NCBI RefSeq assembly: GCF_963082655.1
Contig: NC_081555.1
Location: 13,926,762 to 13,990,761, forward strand
Source: Stomoxys calcitrans
Taxonomy: Eukaryota; Arthropoda; Insecta; Diptera; Muscidae
DNA length: 64,000 nucleotides
Direction: 5' to 3'
Position numbers and translations under genes: made by a program. Below the pieces are notes generated by a model that was not told the DNA's origin, made no database searches, and saw only the letters and a list, made by a program, of their open reading frames with translations. Of the stretch, positions 45,509 through 59,104 are shown one piece after another (the stretch's first letter is position 1; every line of letters begins with the position of its first letter).

Positions 45509-45787
45509 GAGGCCAGCATAGCCCAGAGGTTAGCATATCCGCCTAGGACGCTAAACGCCTTCGAATACCAGTGAGAACATCAGAATAAATGTTCAACGTT
45601 TGCTATTCCTTCTTAATGCTGACGACATTTGTGAGGTATCATGTAAAAACTTCTCCCCAAAGAGATGTCACACTGCGGCACGCCGTTCGGATTCGGTTAT
45701 AAAAAGGAGACCCCTTAGCATAGAGCCTAAACTTGAAGCGGACAACACACAGTGATATGTGAGAACTTTGCCTCTGGTCCCTAATGG
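45509..45787 (+). mobile_element. tRNA-derived SINE, copy 2
   Basis: Head GGCCAGCATAGCCCAGAGGT, TAGCATATCCGCCTAGGACG, then a decayed B-box (CCTTCGAATACC). The body has ACATTTGTGAGGTATCATGT, GCACGCCGTTCGGATTC and GATATGTGAGAACTTTGCC. Colinear with the antisense copy at 18138-18404. Confidence 0.8.
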
Positions 45788-45814
45788 AATATTCATGTTC
45801 AAAATTTGCATTGC

Positions 45815-46625
45815 AAAATGTTCCCCTCTTCTCCCCCTGTCAACATAGGGTTCATTTTGGTCAAAGCAATTCGCACCAATAATTCTACATACCTACATAT
45901 GTATGTCCATAAAGCGTGCCAATATTATGACCGATAGATAACACTCAGCTGTGTATTGGTATCATGCATACTAATGAGGACTATCATGAGTATATACCAG
46001 CTACAAAACCTAAACGCACTCTCTCTTCGAAACAAATGGATGAGCTAAGGTTATGGGGATTGCAACAATAAAACAATGCCAGCCATCAGTCGCCAAACAT
46101 AAGATTAATGAGATTGCATCATATGTTTGTTAATTAGGAGAATTTGCAAACACACATACACACACACACACTTCACCATTCACTATCTCAGTGACTTACA
46201 TTTATGCAAACAGAGAAAAAACCCAGCTATGTTCGTATACATGAAGATTCTTCGTGTGGCTTCGTTCGGCTGAGGTGTTGCCTCTGCTTCTTATACAAGA
46301 ACATAATTCCTAGTAGGTGTGTGCATGTCAAAGCTCTATCTCTAATTAAAATAAACAATAGCTTAGGGGGCACATCAGTGTACATTGAGGTGTTTAGTTG
46401 TTGCAAATCAGGCGATTCATTTGTAGTGAATATGTATGTATATATGCATATAGATATGTATAAGAGATGGCAGTTAAATGTTTTAAAGTATTTTGGTTCT
46501 GCACTTTTGTCTGTGGTGGCTGTTGTGCTTACCAACATTAGTAGAGATAATACAAAAATCGATAACAGGTGGTTTGTTATCGGTGGCCTGCCAAAATTAG
46601 TCAATAAGAAAAGGAAAAATGGATG
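45815..46625 (+). other. Duplicated non-coding block, copy A
   Basis: Colinear with 58278-59085 over about 800 bp, with many conserved words: CAATATTATGACC, TTGGTATCATGCATA, CACACATACACACACACACA, TTCTTCGTGTGGCTTCGTTC, ATAGCTTAGGGGGCACATCA, TGATTCATTTGTAGTGAATA-like, TAAAGTATTTTGGTT and TCGATAACAGGTG...TTGTTATCGGTGG. Indels between the copies are not multiples of three and no frame is shared throughout, so it is not coding. It lies 1.5-2.3 kb upstream of gene 6. It could be an old repeat, a regulatory segment or an RNA gene. Confidence 0.6.
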
Positions 46626-47804
46626 CAAAGCAAGAAATAACAATTAAAAACGTGCCAAGTTCAGCCGGGTCGTGCCAAGTTCAGCCGGAAATCACCATCA
46701 TGGCTTCTGCAAACATTTTTACATACACAATTTCTACCAAATCAAGCTTCACTCACGGCATTAAGTCACTGGGTGATGCTCGTAGGCAGACGACACGTGG
46801 GTGTATTCGCGGCCTCAGCGGCTCTTATGTCTGAAGGACAAAGGCGACTTGCTGGCTATGTTGGTTTCGGAGACGTGCTTCTCTCACGGGACGTGCTTCT
46901 CTAACGGGTTGACGATTCGCGTATTCACTGGCTCAGCGGCTCCTATGTCTTGTGGAAACTGGGCAAAACTCTGCCGACTATGTTCATCTACAGGCTCTGC
47001 ACACAAAAGGCTGTTTCACTCCACTTACCTGGATACTGTCACGATTACACTTCACTGTCCCTTTTCAAGCCGGCTTTGCTCTTTTTATACTCTTCGGCAT
47101 AACGGTAACTTGTTTACACAAAATTCCTCTCTTGCTAAGGCCAGTGTTTATTTGTTGCCCACATTGTCAATGCTTACAGCTACTCTTGTGTGGTGTTGTT
47201 GCCTATATTCCCTTCGACAATTACCATGAGTGTTTTGTTGGTGCCACACAAAACGGGTCGATGCTTTGACAAAATGCAAAATAGACTAATTTCAGCTTCG
47301 CGGCAAGACAGGCTAGGTTTCATAATTCAAAAGTTTTTTAATGTACTACGACAGTTCATTTAATCTCATATCATAATTCAATAGTTCAAGACACTAAAGT
47401 ATACTTAAATCTAAATGGCACCATGTGTGTTGCATTGACACAGAGTATGTGGGAAGGAAAACCAGCTAGCAGCGACTTTCGTCGTCACAAACGATGTTGG
47501 TATCTTTGTCCTGAAAAATCTGGTAATTTCTTTTCTTCAAGGCTTATTTGATAGTCTCCCCCTTATTGTGTAGCATGGGGTTTGTCATTTAGCTCGACTA
47601 AAATATGCAAATGTTTAAAAAAAAAGTTTTGACAAAAATGTCTATAGGAATAAAATTTTAAAAATATTTTCAAATAAAAATTTGCCTAATTTTTTTTTAA
47701 TTTTGTTTTATTCTAAAGGACCACTTTAGCTAATTTGCATGCATGATATAATCGTAACATTTGAATAACAACAATATGAACTTGACAATTATTTTCGCCG
47801 CGCA
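46626..47804. other. Unrecognised DNA
   Basis: 46655-46690 holds two tandem bits of a HINE-like end (GCCAAGTTCAGCCGG). 46800-46960 has a local direct repeat (GTGTATTCGCGGCCTCAGCG and GCGTATTCACTGGCTCAGCG, about 120 bp apart). The rest, including an open frame of 142 codons at 46801-47229, has no motif I recognise. It is less AT-rich than its surroundings and could be retroelement debris. Confidence 0.35.
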
Positions 47805-50108
<2,304 letters not shown>

Positions 50109-50113
50109 ATTTT

Positions 50114-50119
50114 AATAAA
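50114..50119 (+). terminator. Polyadenylation signal of gene 6
   Basis: AATAAA, 6 bp beyond the stop codon, with an overlapping second copy following. It is very close to the stop and may be only compositional. Confidence 0.35.
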
Positions 50120-50279
50120 ATAAAAATATATTTTTTAAAGGAATATCTTTTAAAAAGAATGCTTACGAAAAATCATGTCAAAATATATGTTAATAAAGAA
50201 TACAAAAACAAAAAAAAAATAAAAATATTTTATTTTTATAAAATATTTTTTAATAAAAATTTAAAAAAATTGGTCCCGA

Positions 50280-51725
50280 AAATTGATCCCGAAAATTGGT
50301 ATCAATTTCTTGCTCTACTCTTCAATACTTTTCATTTGAGCCCCACATAGACCTGGTCGGAAAATATGTCCGATTTAGGTGTGTGCTTGGGAAGTGGGGT
50401 TGTCCCCCAAACACTTAGCCCTGAAAATAAATCAGCATCGTGCTCTACTCTCAAATGTCATTTATTTAAACCCCATATTGCCATTGGACTCAAAGTTGGA
50501 TATCAAATTCGTTTTCTAATCTCAAATGCCTTTAATGTAAACCCTTTATTGCAAAAGTCAGCAAATATGTCCGCTGTGTGGAGAGCTCCACTCTCTTTTA
50601 GACCCAAATTGCCATGGTGGGCAAATATGTCCTATTTGGGGGTTATTAAGGGGCTGAGATGTCCCCTAGACAGTTGGTCCCGAATGTTGATATCATTTTC
50701 GTGGTCTACTTCAAAATACCTTTCATTTGGGTCCCATATTTGCAAAGTCAGCAAACAGGTCCGGTTTGGAGGGTGTTTTCGGGGATGGGCTGGCTTTTCA
50801 GTGACTTTCTCTAAAAACTATATCAGCTTCGTATTCTACTCTAAAGTACCTCTTAATTGAGCCCCATATTGCAATGATCAGCAAATACTTCCTATTTGGA
50901 TGGTTTATGGGGGTGTGGTGGCTCCATAGAAACTTTTTCCTGAATATTGATATCAGTTTCGTGCGGTACTTCCAAAGACCTTTCATTTGAGTCCCATATT
51001 GCTATGCTTGTAAATTGTAGCTCTTTAGGGGGTGTTTTTGGGAAGGGGTGCCCCCCCCCCCCAAAAAAAAAAACACGTGGTTCCAAATTTGGATATCATA
51101 TTCGTATTCTACACTCAAATACCTTCTATTTGAGACCCATATAGCGATGGTCAGTAAATATGTCCTGTTTGTGTGTTTTTAGGGAGGGGCGGCCCCCCAA
51201 CACTTGGTCGCACATTCTGATATCAGATTAGTATTCAACTCTTAAATACCTTTCAGTTAAGTCCCACATTGCCATGGTCAGTAAATATGTCCTGTTTGGG
51301 GGTGTTTTTAGGGAGGGGCGGCCCCTCCAACCCTTGGTCGCACATTCTGATATCAGACTAGTATTCTACTCGTAAACACCTTTCAGTTAAGTCCCACATT
51401 GCCATGGTCAGTAAATTTGTCCTGTTTGGGTGTGTTTTTATGGGGGGGGGGCGGCCCCCCCAATACTTGATCCCACATTAAGGTATCAGATTCGTATTCT
51501 ATTCTTAAATACCTTTCATTTGAGTCCCATATTGTCGTGATTGGTCTCTATATATATTTGGTAGGTTTTGGGGTGGGGCGTCCCCCCTAGTTGCCACTAT
51601 CCGAAATTTGAATACTAAATTTTTGTTTTTAGATTACTATAAGAAAGCACACACAATTTCGTTTAAATCGCACCACTCATCTCCGAGATCTGGAGTTTCT
51701 GACAATTAGGGGGAGGGCCCGCCCC
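50280..51725. repeat. ~110-150-bp degenerate tandem repeat (CTTTCATTTGAG family)
   Basis: Same family as 6300-7740. The best units are three near-identical 120-bp blocks at 51170-51480 (GCCATGGTCAGTAAATATGT, CCTGTTTGGGGGTG, GCGGCCCC, CACATTCTGATATCAGA). A C-run (51051-51062) followed by an A-run marks one unit. No gene. Confidence 0.7.
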
Positions 51726-51744
51726 CCAACAGCTGTGGTGGTGG

Positions 51745-52180
51745 CCTCAGTTCGTAGCTGCGCCAGGTTCCACTAGCCGAGAAACGACTGGTCTGCAGGG
51801 TCTTTTGACGAAGACACCTGGTTCGAGTCGTTTTATCTATGCGTTCCTATAATTTGCCAAGGCCATTGGTCTTCCGTGGCGCAGAGGTTAGCATGTTCGC
51901 CTATGAGGCCGAACGCCTGGGTTCAAATCCTGACGTGAACATCTGAAAAAAATGTTCTGCGGTGTTTATCCCCTTAAAAATGTTGGCGACATTTGTAAGT
52001 CTGCTAATGAGACCTCATTTAGTGGAGCGGCTGCGAACGGCTCCACTAGCCGAGAAACGAGTGGTTTGCAGGGCCTTTTGACGAAGACACCTGGTTCGAG
52101 TCATTTTATCTATGCGTTCCTATAATTTGCCAAGGTCATTGACCTTCCATGATGCAGAGGTTAGCATGTCCACCTATGCT
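51745..52180 (+). mobile_element. Mosaic of two LINE 5'-end fragments and two SINE heads
   Basis: LINE 5' fragments at 51760-51868 and 52025-52137 share GTCTTTTGACGAAGACACCT, GGTTCGAGTC and CTATGCGTTCCTATAATTTG; the antisense equivalent is at 1170-1270. Each is followed by a SINE head (CGTGGCGCAGAGGTTAGCAT at 51874; ATGATGCAGAGGTTAGCATG at 52150). The whole is thus a tandem duplication of a LINE-SINE unit about 270 bp long. Confidence 0.6.
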
Positions 52181-52245
52181 CCTTGATCTGTCGCTGCTGT
52201 GGTATCAAAGTCCATTTTGATACCACAGCAGCGACAGATCAAGGA
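52180..52245. repeat. Perfect 30-bp hairpin
   Basis: The left arm 52180-52209 (starting TCCTTGATCTGTCGCTGCTG) and the right arm 52216-52245 are exact reverse complements separated by six bases. The right arm is the normal body of the SINE-like element found at 52353 and 52829. The left arm is an inverted extra copy. Confidence 0.9.
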
Positions 52246-52345
52246 TTATGGCGGCAATCGAACCCACTACCCCTGCACTGGTAATCCAAGCATGCTATCA
52301 ACTCGGCCAGACATGTTAAAATTTCTCTAACAAGTGTTGTCGCTA
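52246..52345 (-). mobile_element. Second tRNA-like SINE family, copy a (partial)
   Basis: Continues from the hairpin with GGCGGCAATCGAACCCACTA and CTGCACTGGTAATCCAAGCA. On the minus strand these read as a tRNA-like head: GAGTTGATAGCATGCTTGG (A-box position) and GTGGGTTCGATTGCC (B-box). Confidence 0.6.
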
Positions 52346-52352
52346 AGCGGCA

Positions 52353-52522
52353 CGTTAGGTTAGGCTAGGTAAGAGTGGCAGCCCTTTACAGACTCACTTA
52401 GACAATTTTAAGTCAATTTTGATACCACAGCAGCGACAGATCAAGGATTATGGCGGGAATAGAACCCCCGACCCCTGCACTGGTAATCCAAGCACGCTAC
52501 CAAATCGTCTAACGGGGCGCCC
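52353..52522 (-). mobile_element. Second tRNA-like SINE family, copy b
   Basis: From GTTAGGTTAGGCTAGGTAAG through AGTCAATTTTGATACCACAG to CTGCACTGGTAATCCAAGCA and GGGGCGCCCC. On the minus strand the tRNA-like head begins GGGGCGCCCCG. Same length and order as the copy at 52829. Confidence 0.65.
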
Positions 52523-52589
52523 CAGCGGCACGCTTAGAACGGGGCATAACAAATTATACCCCATATGAGTGAGCTAAAACTTGTATAGG

Positions 52590-52828
52590 CATGCACTCAT
52601 AGATGTGTGAGAAGTTTGCCACTGTTTCTTGATAAAATCTTCATGGGGCAATTTGCATTGACCTTCTCCGGCACACCAATACGATCTTTGTGGGCTTTAA
52701 ATAATAAAAGTCGCATGGCTCTCAGGTTTATTGAGAGGCTTGATAGGAATGTTCCTAAAACTGTCACCATTGAGGAGAGAGGCTTCTTTAATTGTGAGAT
52801 CACCAGAAAAAAATGTTTCAGCGGTGGT
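52590..52828 (+). mobile_element. LINE 5'-region fragment flanked by SINE pieces
   Basis: 52650-52745 (CTTCTCCGGCACACCAATAC, AAAGTCGCATGGCTCTCAGG) matches the minus strand of 1065-1160 in the LINE remnant. 52595-52620 carries a SINE end (GATGTGTGAGAAGTTTGCC). 52805-52828 is the interior of another SINE, cut by the next insertion. Confidence 0.55.
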
Positions 52829-52995
52829 TAGGTTAGGTTAGGTAAGAGTGGCAGTCCTTTGCAGACTCACTGGGACAATTTTAAGTCCATTGCGATACCA
52901 CAGTAGCGACGGACCAAGGCTTCTGGCGGCAATTGAACCCACGACCCCTGCACTGGTAATCCAAGCACGCTACCAACTCGACTGCCGGGGCGCCC
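52829..52995 (-). mobile_element. Second tRNA-like SINE family, copy c, inserted in a SINE of the first family
   Basis: GGTTAGGTTAGGTAAGAGTG ... CTGCACTGGTAATCCAAGCA ... CTGCCGGGGCGCCCA. The first-family SINE reads AAAAAAATGTTTCAGCG before it and CGTTGGTTATTCCCTCCTAA after it, so the target is interrupted at GCG/CG. The A-box/B-box order is on the minus strand. Confidence 0.7.
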
Positions 52996-53104
52996 AGCGT
53001 TGGTTATTCCCTCCTAATTTGTGAGGTGCTATGCCATGTAAAAACTTCAACCCAACGAGGTATGCAAAATTTAAGTCCGACTAGTTTTCAACATGGGTGA
53101 TATG

Positions 53105-53185
53105 TATTAAAAGCAGTACCTAGATTGTGGTGTAGGGTATTATATAGTCAGTTCCGCCCGACTTTTGCTTTTCCTTACTGGTTTC
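53105..53185 (-). mobile_element. Terminal fragment of the GTCY-microsatellite element family B
   Basis: GTGGTGTAGGGTATTATATA, CCGCCCGACTTTTGC, TTTCCTTACTGGTTTCT: the same terminus as at 55720-55795. The next element of the family begins immediately after it. Confidence 0.6.
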
Positions 53186-55795
53186 TATACCCTACACCAC
53201 TACTATGGTACAGGGTATTATAACTTAGTGCATTTGTTTGTAACACCCAGAAGGAAGAGAGATGGACCCATTGATAAGTATACCGAGCGACTCGGAATCA
53301 CTTTCTGATTCAATTTAGCTATGTCTGTCTGTCTGTCTGTCTGCCTGTCTGTCCGTCTGTCTGCCTGTCTGTCTGTCTGTCCATGTTAATTTGTGTACAA
53401 AGTACAGGTCGCAGTTTTCATCCGACTGCTTCAAATTTGGTATGGGCATGTTTTTCGAAAGAAGAGAGATAGCCCCATTGATAAGTATACCGATCGACTC
53501 AGAATCACTTTCTGATTCCATTTAGCTATGTCCGTCTGTCTGTCTGTCCGTCTGTCTGCCTGTCTGTCCATGTTAATTTGTGTACAAAGTACAGATCGCA
53601 GTTTCCATCCGATTGTCTTCAAATTTGGTATGGACATGTTTTTCGACCTAGAGACGAAGCCTATTGAAATTGGCAAAAATCGGTTCAGATTTGGACATAG
53701 CTCCCATATAGATGTTCGTCCGATTTGCAGTAATAATGCAATAAAATGGTCATATATTAACCGATTCCCTCGAAAATTGGCAGGAAGGATGTTCTCATGA
53801 TTCTCGACATTACTGGTGAATTTCATTGAAATCGGTTCAGATTTGGATATAGCTCTCATATATATGTTCGTCCGATTTGCAGTAATACTTTGTTAACCGA
53901 TTCTCTCGAAATTTGGCAGGAAGGAGTTTCTTATGACTCTCGACATTGCAGGTGAATTTCATAAAAATCGGTTCAGATTTCGTTATAGCTCCCATATATA
54001 TGTTCGTCCGATTTGCCGTAATAATGTCATAAAATTGCAATTTGTTAACCGGTTCTCTCGAAATTTGGCAGGAAGGATTTTTTTATGACTCCCGACATTG
54101 CAGGTGAATTTCATAGAAATCTGTTCAGATTTAGATATAGCTGTCATATATATGTTCGTCCGATTTGCAGTAATAATGCAATAAAATGGTCATATGTTAA
54201 CCGATTCAGATTTGGATATAGCTCCCATATATATATTCCTCCGATTTGCAGTAATACTGCAATAAAATGGTCATTTGCTAACCAATTCTCTCTAAATTTG
54301 GCAGGGAGGATTTTCTTTTGACTCTCGACATTGCAGGTGAATTTCATAGAAATCTGTTCAGATTTAGATATAGCTGTCATATATATGTTCGTCCGATTTG
54401 CAGTAATAATGCAATAAAATGGTCATATGTTAACCGATTCTCTTGAAAATTGGTAGGAAGGATGTTCTCGTGATTCTCGACATTGCAGGTGAATTTCATA
54501 GAAATCGGTTCAGATTTCGATATAGCTCTCATATATATATATATCGGCCGATTTTCACTGCTAAAGCCACTGCAAGCGCATTTATCGACCAATCTTCCTT
54601 CAACTTCGTACAATGCTTTCCTCGACGACCGTCACAGTATCTGAGAAATTTCCATGAAATCGGTTCAGATTTGGATATAGCTCCCATATAGATGTTCGTC
54701 CGATTTGCGGTAATAATGCAATAAAATGGTCATATGTTAACCGATTCTCTCGAAATTTGGCAGGGAGGATTTTCTTATGACTCTCGACATTGCAGGCGAA
54801 TTTCATAGAAATCGGTTCAGATTTGGATATAGCTCCCATATATATGTTCGTCCGATTTTCAGTAATAATGCAATAAAATTGTCATATGTTAACCGATTCT
54901 CTTGAAAATTGGTAGGAAGGATGTTCTCGTGATTCTCAACATTAGTGGTGAATTTCATGGAAATCGGTTCAGATTTGGATATAGCTCTCATATATATACA
55001 TATCGGCCGATTTTCACTGCTAAAGCCACTGCAAGCGCATTTATCGACCAATCTTCCCACAACTTCGTACAAGGCTTTCCTCAATGCCCGTCACAATATC
55101 TGAGAAGTTTGCTTGAAATCGTTTCAGATTAAGTTATAGCTCCCATATATATGTTCGTCCGATTTTCGGTAATAAGGCAATAAAATGGGCATTTGTTAAC
55201 CGGTTCTCTCAAAATTTGGCAGGAAGGATTTTCTTATGACTCTCGACTTTGCAGGTGAATTTCATAGAAATCGGTTCAGATTTGGACATAGCTCCCATAT
55301 AGATGTTCGTGCGATTTGCAGTAATAATGCAATAAAATGGTCTTTTCTTAGCCGATTCTCTCGAAACTCGGCAGGAGGGATTTTATGACTCTCGATAACA
55401 CTGGTGAATTTCAAAAAAATCGGCCCAGATTTAGATATAGCTGTCATATATGTATATCGCCAGATTTTCACCCCAAGAGCCACTGCAAGCGCATTGTTTG
55501 ACCAATCTTGGCAAAATTTTGCACAACGCTTTCCTCGACGACTACCACATTATCTGAGAAGTTTGCTTGAAATCGGTTCAGAATTAGATATAGCTCCCAT
55601 ATATATGTTCATCAGATTTTGGGTAATTTGCAAAATTGTTGTCATTTGTCAACCGTAGTTATTGTAGTTTGAACATAGTTGCTCGTCGAGGTCCATCAGT
55701 ATTGGTTCCCACATTGTACTTATAGGGTAGGTGTAGTGTATTATACAATCGACTCTGCCCGACTTTTTCCCTTCCTTACTGGTTTTCTTTTTAAT
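53186..55795 (-). mobile_element. HINE/mini-me-like family B element with internal tandem repeats
   Basis: Left end CTATACCCTACACCACTACT. Two rounds of GTCT/GTCC/GCCT microsatellite (53325-53382 and 53528-53571) each follow TTTAGCTATGTC. A tandem array of about 120-150-bp units follows (TCGGTTCAGATTTGGATATA, GCTCCCATATATATGTTCGT, CCGATTTGCAGTAATAATGC), some forming about 450-bp duplicates (54440-54600 and 54900-55060). The right end is GCCCGACTTTTTCCCTTCCT plus TACTGGTTTT. No proteins; the 70-140-codon ORFs are repeat artefacts. Confidence 0.7.
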
Positions 55796-56144
55796 TGTAA
55801 TTTCTACAAAACTGTTAATTCCTACAACCCAGTTTACTTGCATAATCAAAACAATTTAAACAGGTCTAAATTGTGGTAAATATATTTCTTGTTTTGGTCA
55901 TTAAAAGTTGTTTTCATATGGCGCTAATTAAAAAATTAAAATAAATTTGTCAGATCGAGCAGCCCGATTGGAACAATAACAAGCAGGATTAAGATGTTAA
56001 ACATTAAAATAAAATAAATTTCTGTGGTTTATGTTTTTGTTTAAATTAAATTCCAAGTCAACATAGAAAAACCACAAAACCAGATTCCAAACTAATTGCT
56101 TTGCCTTTATCTGCCAGCCAATGCTCTGCTTAATCCAGAAATTT
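55796..56144. other. 3' flank of gene 7, no recognisable feature
   Basis: AT-rich and apparently unrepeated. No clear minus-strand AATAAA within 150 bp of the stop codon of gene 7. Confidence 0.3.
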
Positions 56145-58113
56145 TTACAATTCCTCTCTAGTTGCTTGGTCTTTGGCTTCCTTGGCCTTTTGATTCCAAT
56201 GTGCTTTAATCATATCTGCAGCCTTTTCAGCAATCATAATGGTGGGCGCATTGGTATTGCTGCTGACAATGTGGGGCATTATGGATGCATCCACCACTCT
56301 TAGGTTGTCTACACCCTTAAGCTTCAGTTGGGGATCAACGCAGGTTGTTTGATCGGAGGTAGGACCCATTTTCACAGTACCCACTGGATGATAGACAGTA
56401 TTGCTGAAGTATTGCATATAGCAATGCCAATATTCCAGAGATTTAAAGGGTTTGCTGTCACACTCCTCTATGGGAATGTGTAGGATTTCTGCCTGTTTTT
56501 CTTTCAAGGCAGAGGTTTCTATTAAACGTCTTATATACTCAATGCCTTGCATGGCCACTTCTACATCCTGAGAGTGCTCTAAATAGGCAGCATCTATAAT
56601 GGGGGGATCGGCAAATGAAGAAGTGCTAATTTTTACACTTCCCTTGCTCTGAGGCTGTAAAATCGTAATGGCAAATAAGACAACATCAAAATCTACAACT
56701 TGTTGAACAAGGAATTTGTGATATTCGTCCTTGATATTGTAACTTCTCAATAGCATGTCGGTGCCCATCAGATTGCCTCTCCTAAGAAAAACATTATGAA
56801 TTTGAAGATTGGGATAAAGTTGATTTGCAGTATGATTGGTTTGTATGAAGGAGACCAAAGATGTAGTGCCTATGGAGCTGAGGGGTCCTTGCTGATGCAT
56901 AACATATTGATAGATATCATCAAGAGCTGCTTTGGGATCGAGAGTTTGGGCTGGCATGCGCATGGCTACATAGACCACCAAATGATCTTGGAGATTTTCT
57001 CCCACCGGCAAATCATGACGTAGGGGTATACTCAAAGTTTGTAAAAGTTTTCGAGGTCCCACACCTGAAAGCTGCAAAATTTTGGGTGAATCTACGGCTC
57101 CTGCTGAAAGTATGGCCTCTTTGGCTACATTGACTTTCAAGGCATGTTTTCCTTGTATAAGAAATTCTACGGCTTCCACTTTGTTGCCGTTTTCGTTAAA
57201 ACTCATCTTGGTGACTTGAGCGTTTTTAATGATTTTCAAGTTTGGTCTTTTGGCCACTTGACTAGATAAATAAGCCTTGGCACTGCTTCTTCTTTTCCCT
57301 TTGTCAATTATAGATTTGGCATGACCATATCCTATGTAACTGCCTTCCTGAAAACCCTCTACTCGGGTAGTTCCCACCTCCTCATATGCTTGATATAACA
57401 ACTCCAGTAATTCCTTATCAAAATTGGCAAATTCATTGATTTTCATATGGCCCTGGGGATGTGAGGCATTGCCTTGGGAATGCAAAGACTTTTGGAAATA
57501 AGGCCACATTTGATCATAGCACCAACCTTCATTGCCATCACCACACCAACGATCATAGTCCAGACGATTGCCAGCAATATGCAGCATGGCATTTATGGCA
57601 CCCGAACCACCAATCAACTTACCACGGGGCCAATGGCAGCGCTCTTCTTGCCAAGCCTTGCAAGAGCGCCCATTAGGTTCGGTGAAATAGTCATAGCTGG
57701 CAGTGGTATTTTGCAAGGAAAACAACAACAGGGGTATCTACAAAAAGAGAGAGAGAGAGAGAGTAAGAATGAGAGATAAAACCAATACACTTTTTTTAAG
57801 ATTTACAAACCTCCGATTCCGGGGGAGGATCTCCACCGGCTTCTAGAACCAAGACATTCCATTGAGAATTCTCACTCAAACGGCTGGCCACCACCGAACC
57901 AGCTGACCCCGAACCTATGACCACAAAATCAAAGGTCTCCTCTGCTCTCAGCAAAGCCTGTTCAGCATAATCCTCTGGCCACTCATCCTTACGTGAGATA
58001 TCACATTGGGCAGCGAGAATGCCTTGAACCAAGAGGGAAACCAAAGCATTCAGCGGCCCCACACTGGCTATTGGGCACTGAGCAGCCGTAATAGTTGGCG
58101 AAATTTCCAACAT
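56145..58113 (-). CDS. GMC oxidoreductase 7 (glucose dehydrogenase-like, FAD)
   Basis: Exon 1 58113-57811, exon 2 57737-56145, 631 residues, the longest in the cluster. The 73-bp intron (GAG|GTTTGT...ATCTAG|ATA... read as TAG|ATA) is phase 0 and its pyrimidine tract contains a (CT)n run. The FAD motif is GSGSAG (67-72), with Ser for the usual Ala. GGSG 144-147; signature 2 starts GAVDSP at 314; QPQSKG near 462; probable catalytic H551 (VYHPVGT) and N597 (NTNAPT). Exon 1 shares the EWPEDY motif with genes 5 and 6, marking it as their closest relative. The C-terminal extension is Lys/Glu-rich and ends REEL, an ER-retention-like tail. An upstream ATG 44 bp before the start is out of frame and overlaps it. 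Confidence 0.95.
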
Positions 58114-58277
58114 GTTATTACCAAGGCAAGCAAAAACTTACTGTGGTTCTCTCTCATAACTGCAAAACTTTAGGAAAGTTTTCTAATTTTAGAATTGTAG
58201 TTATTTTAAAAAGCTTTGAAAAGATTATTTGTTTGCGAATTCGTAGTTGAAATGAGTTTATTTACCTCAGTGTCAAC
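58114..58277 (-). promoter_or_regulatory. Promoter-proximal region of gene 7
   Basis: On the minus strand GTTTTGCAGTTATGAGAGAG resembles an initiator about 50 bp before the start codon. No TATA box is evident. The duplicated non-coding block begins just upstream (58278). Confidence 0.3.
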
Positions 58278-59085
58278 ATACTCCCTCCTCTCCCCTTCCC
58301 CTGTCAACGCAGTGTTTGTTTTGATCCAAGCAATTCGCACATAACACACACATAAAGCGTGGCAATATTATGACCCATAGATAACTCCCCTCCCTGCTAT
58401 GCATTGGTATCATGCATAGCAATGGGGGTTATCATGGGTAAACATGAGATACGAAACATACTCCCTTCGAAATGGGAGGGCTAGGGTAATTAGGATTGCA
58501 ACAACAAAACCATGAGAGCCACCAATCGTCAAACATGAGATGTTTGTTTGTTCAGAGAATCTGCAAAACACACATACACACACACACTTCACTTCAGCTT
58601 CTATCTGAGTGACTTGCATTTTTGCAAATAGAGAAGCAATCCAGCTTGCGTGACGCCGATATATGTATGTATGTTCGTATGCATGAAGCTTCTTCGTGTG
58701 GCTTCGTTCGGCTCAGTGTGTGTTTCTACTTCTTGTACAAGAACATATTTCTTGAAGGTGTGTGTAATTAACGGCTCTATCTTTAAATCAAATAAACGAT
58801 AGCTTAGGGGGCACATCAGTATAAATTGAGGTGTTTATCTGTAGCAAATCCGGTGATTCATTTGTAGTGAATATGTATGTATGTAGATATGAAAATACAT
58901 ATTTATAACACTTGACAGGTGAATGATTTAAAGTATTTTGGTTTTTTGGCTTTTGTCTGCTGTGGCTGTTGTGCTTACAAAAATTAGTAGTAGATAAAAA
59001 AAAATCGATAACAGGTGAATTGTTATCGGTGGCCTAGTTTCAAAGTTAATCAAGAAGATTGGGTAAATTAGACATGCAAACATAG
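58278..59085 (+). other. Duplicated non-coding block, copy B
   Basis: Second copy of the block at 45815-46625, same orientation on the + strand. Because gene 7 is on the minus strand, this copy is immediately 5' of gene 7 but inverted relative to it. It contains CACACATACACACACACAC, TCTTCGTGTGGCTTCGTTCG, GATAGCTTAGGGGGCACATC and the inverted GATAACA/TGTTATC pair at 59008-59030. A further fragment (TTTGTTATCGGTGGCC, then ACATGCAAAT) follows at 60115-60150, on the far side of the inserted element. Confidence 0.6.
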
Positions 59086-59104
59086 TCTTGCGATTTACAA
59101 AGCA

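Noticed and set aside
46204..46647. 147-codon ORF on + and 138-codon ORF on - in the duplicated block
   Set aside because: The second copy of the block (58278-59085) does not keep either frame, and indels between copies are not multiples of three.
47005..47035. Minus-strand ATCCAG|GTAAGTGG as a third ratchet site
   Set aside because: The splice core is good, but upstream sequence is purine-rich with no pyrimidine tract, so a working 3' splice site is unlikely.
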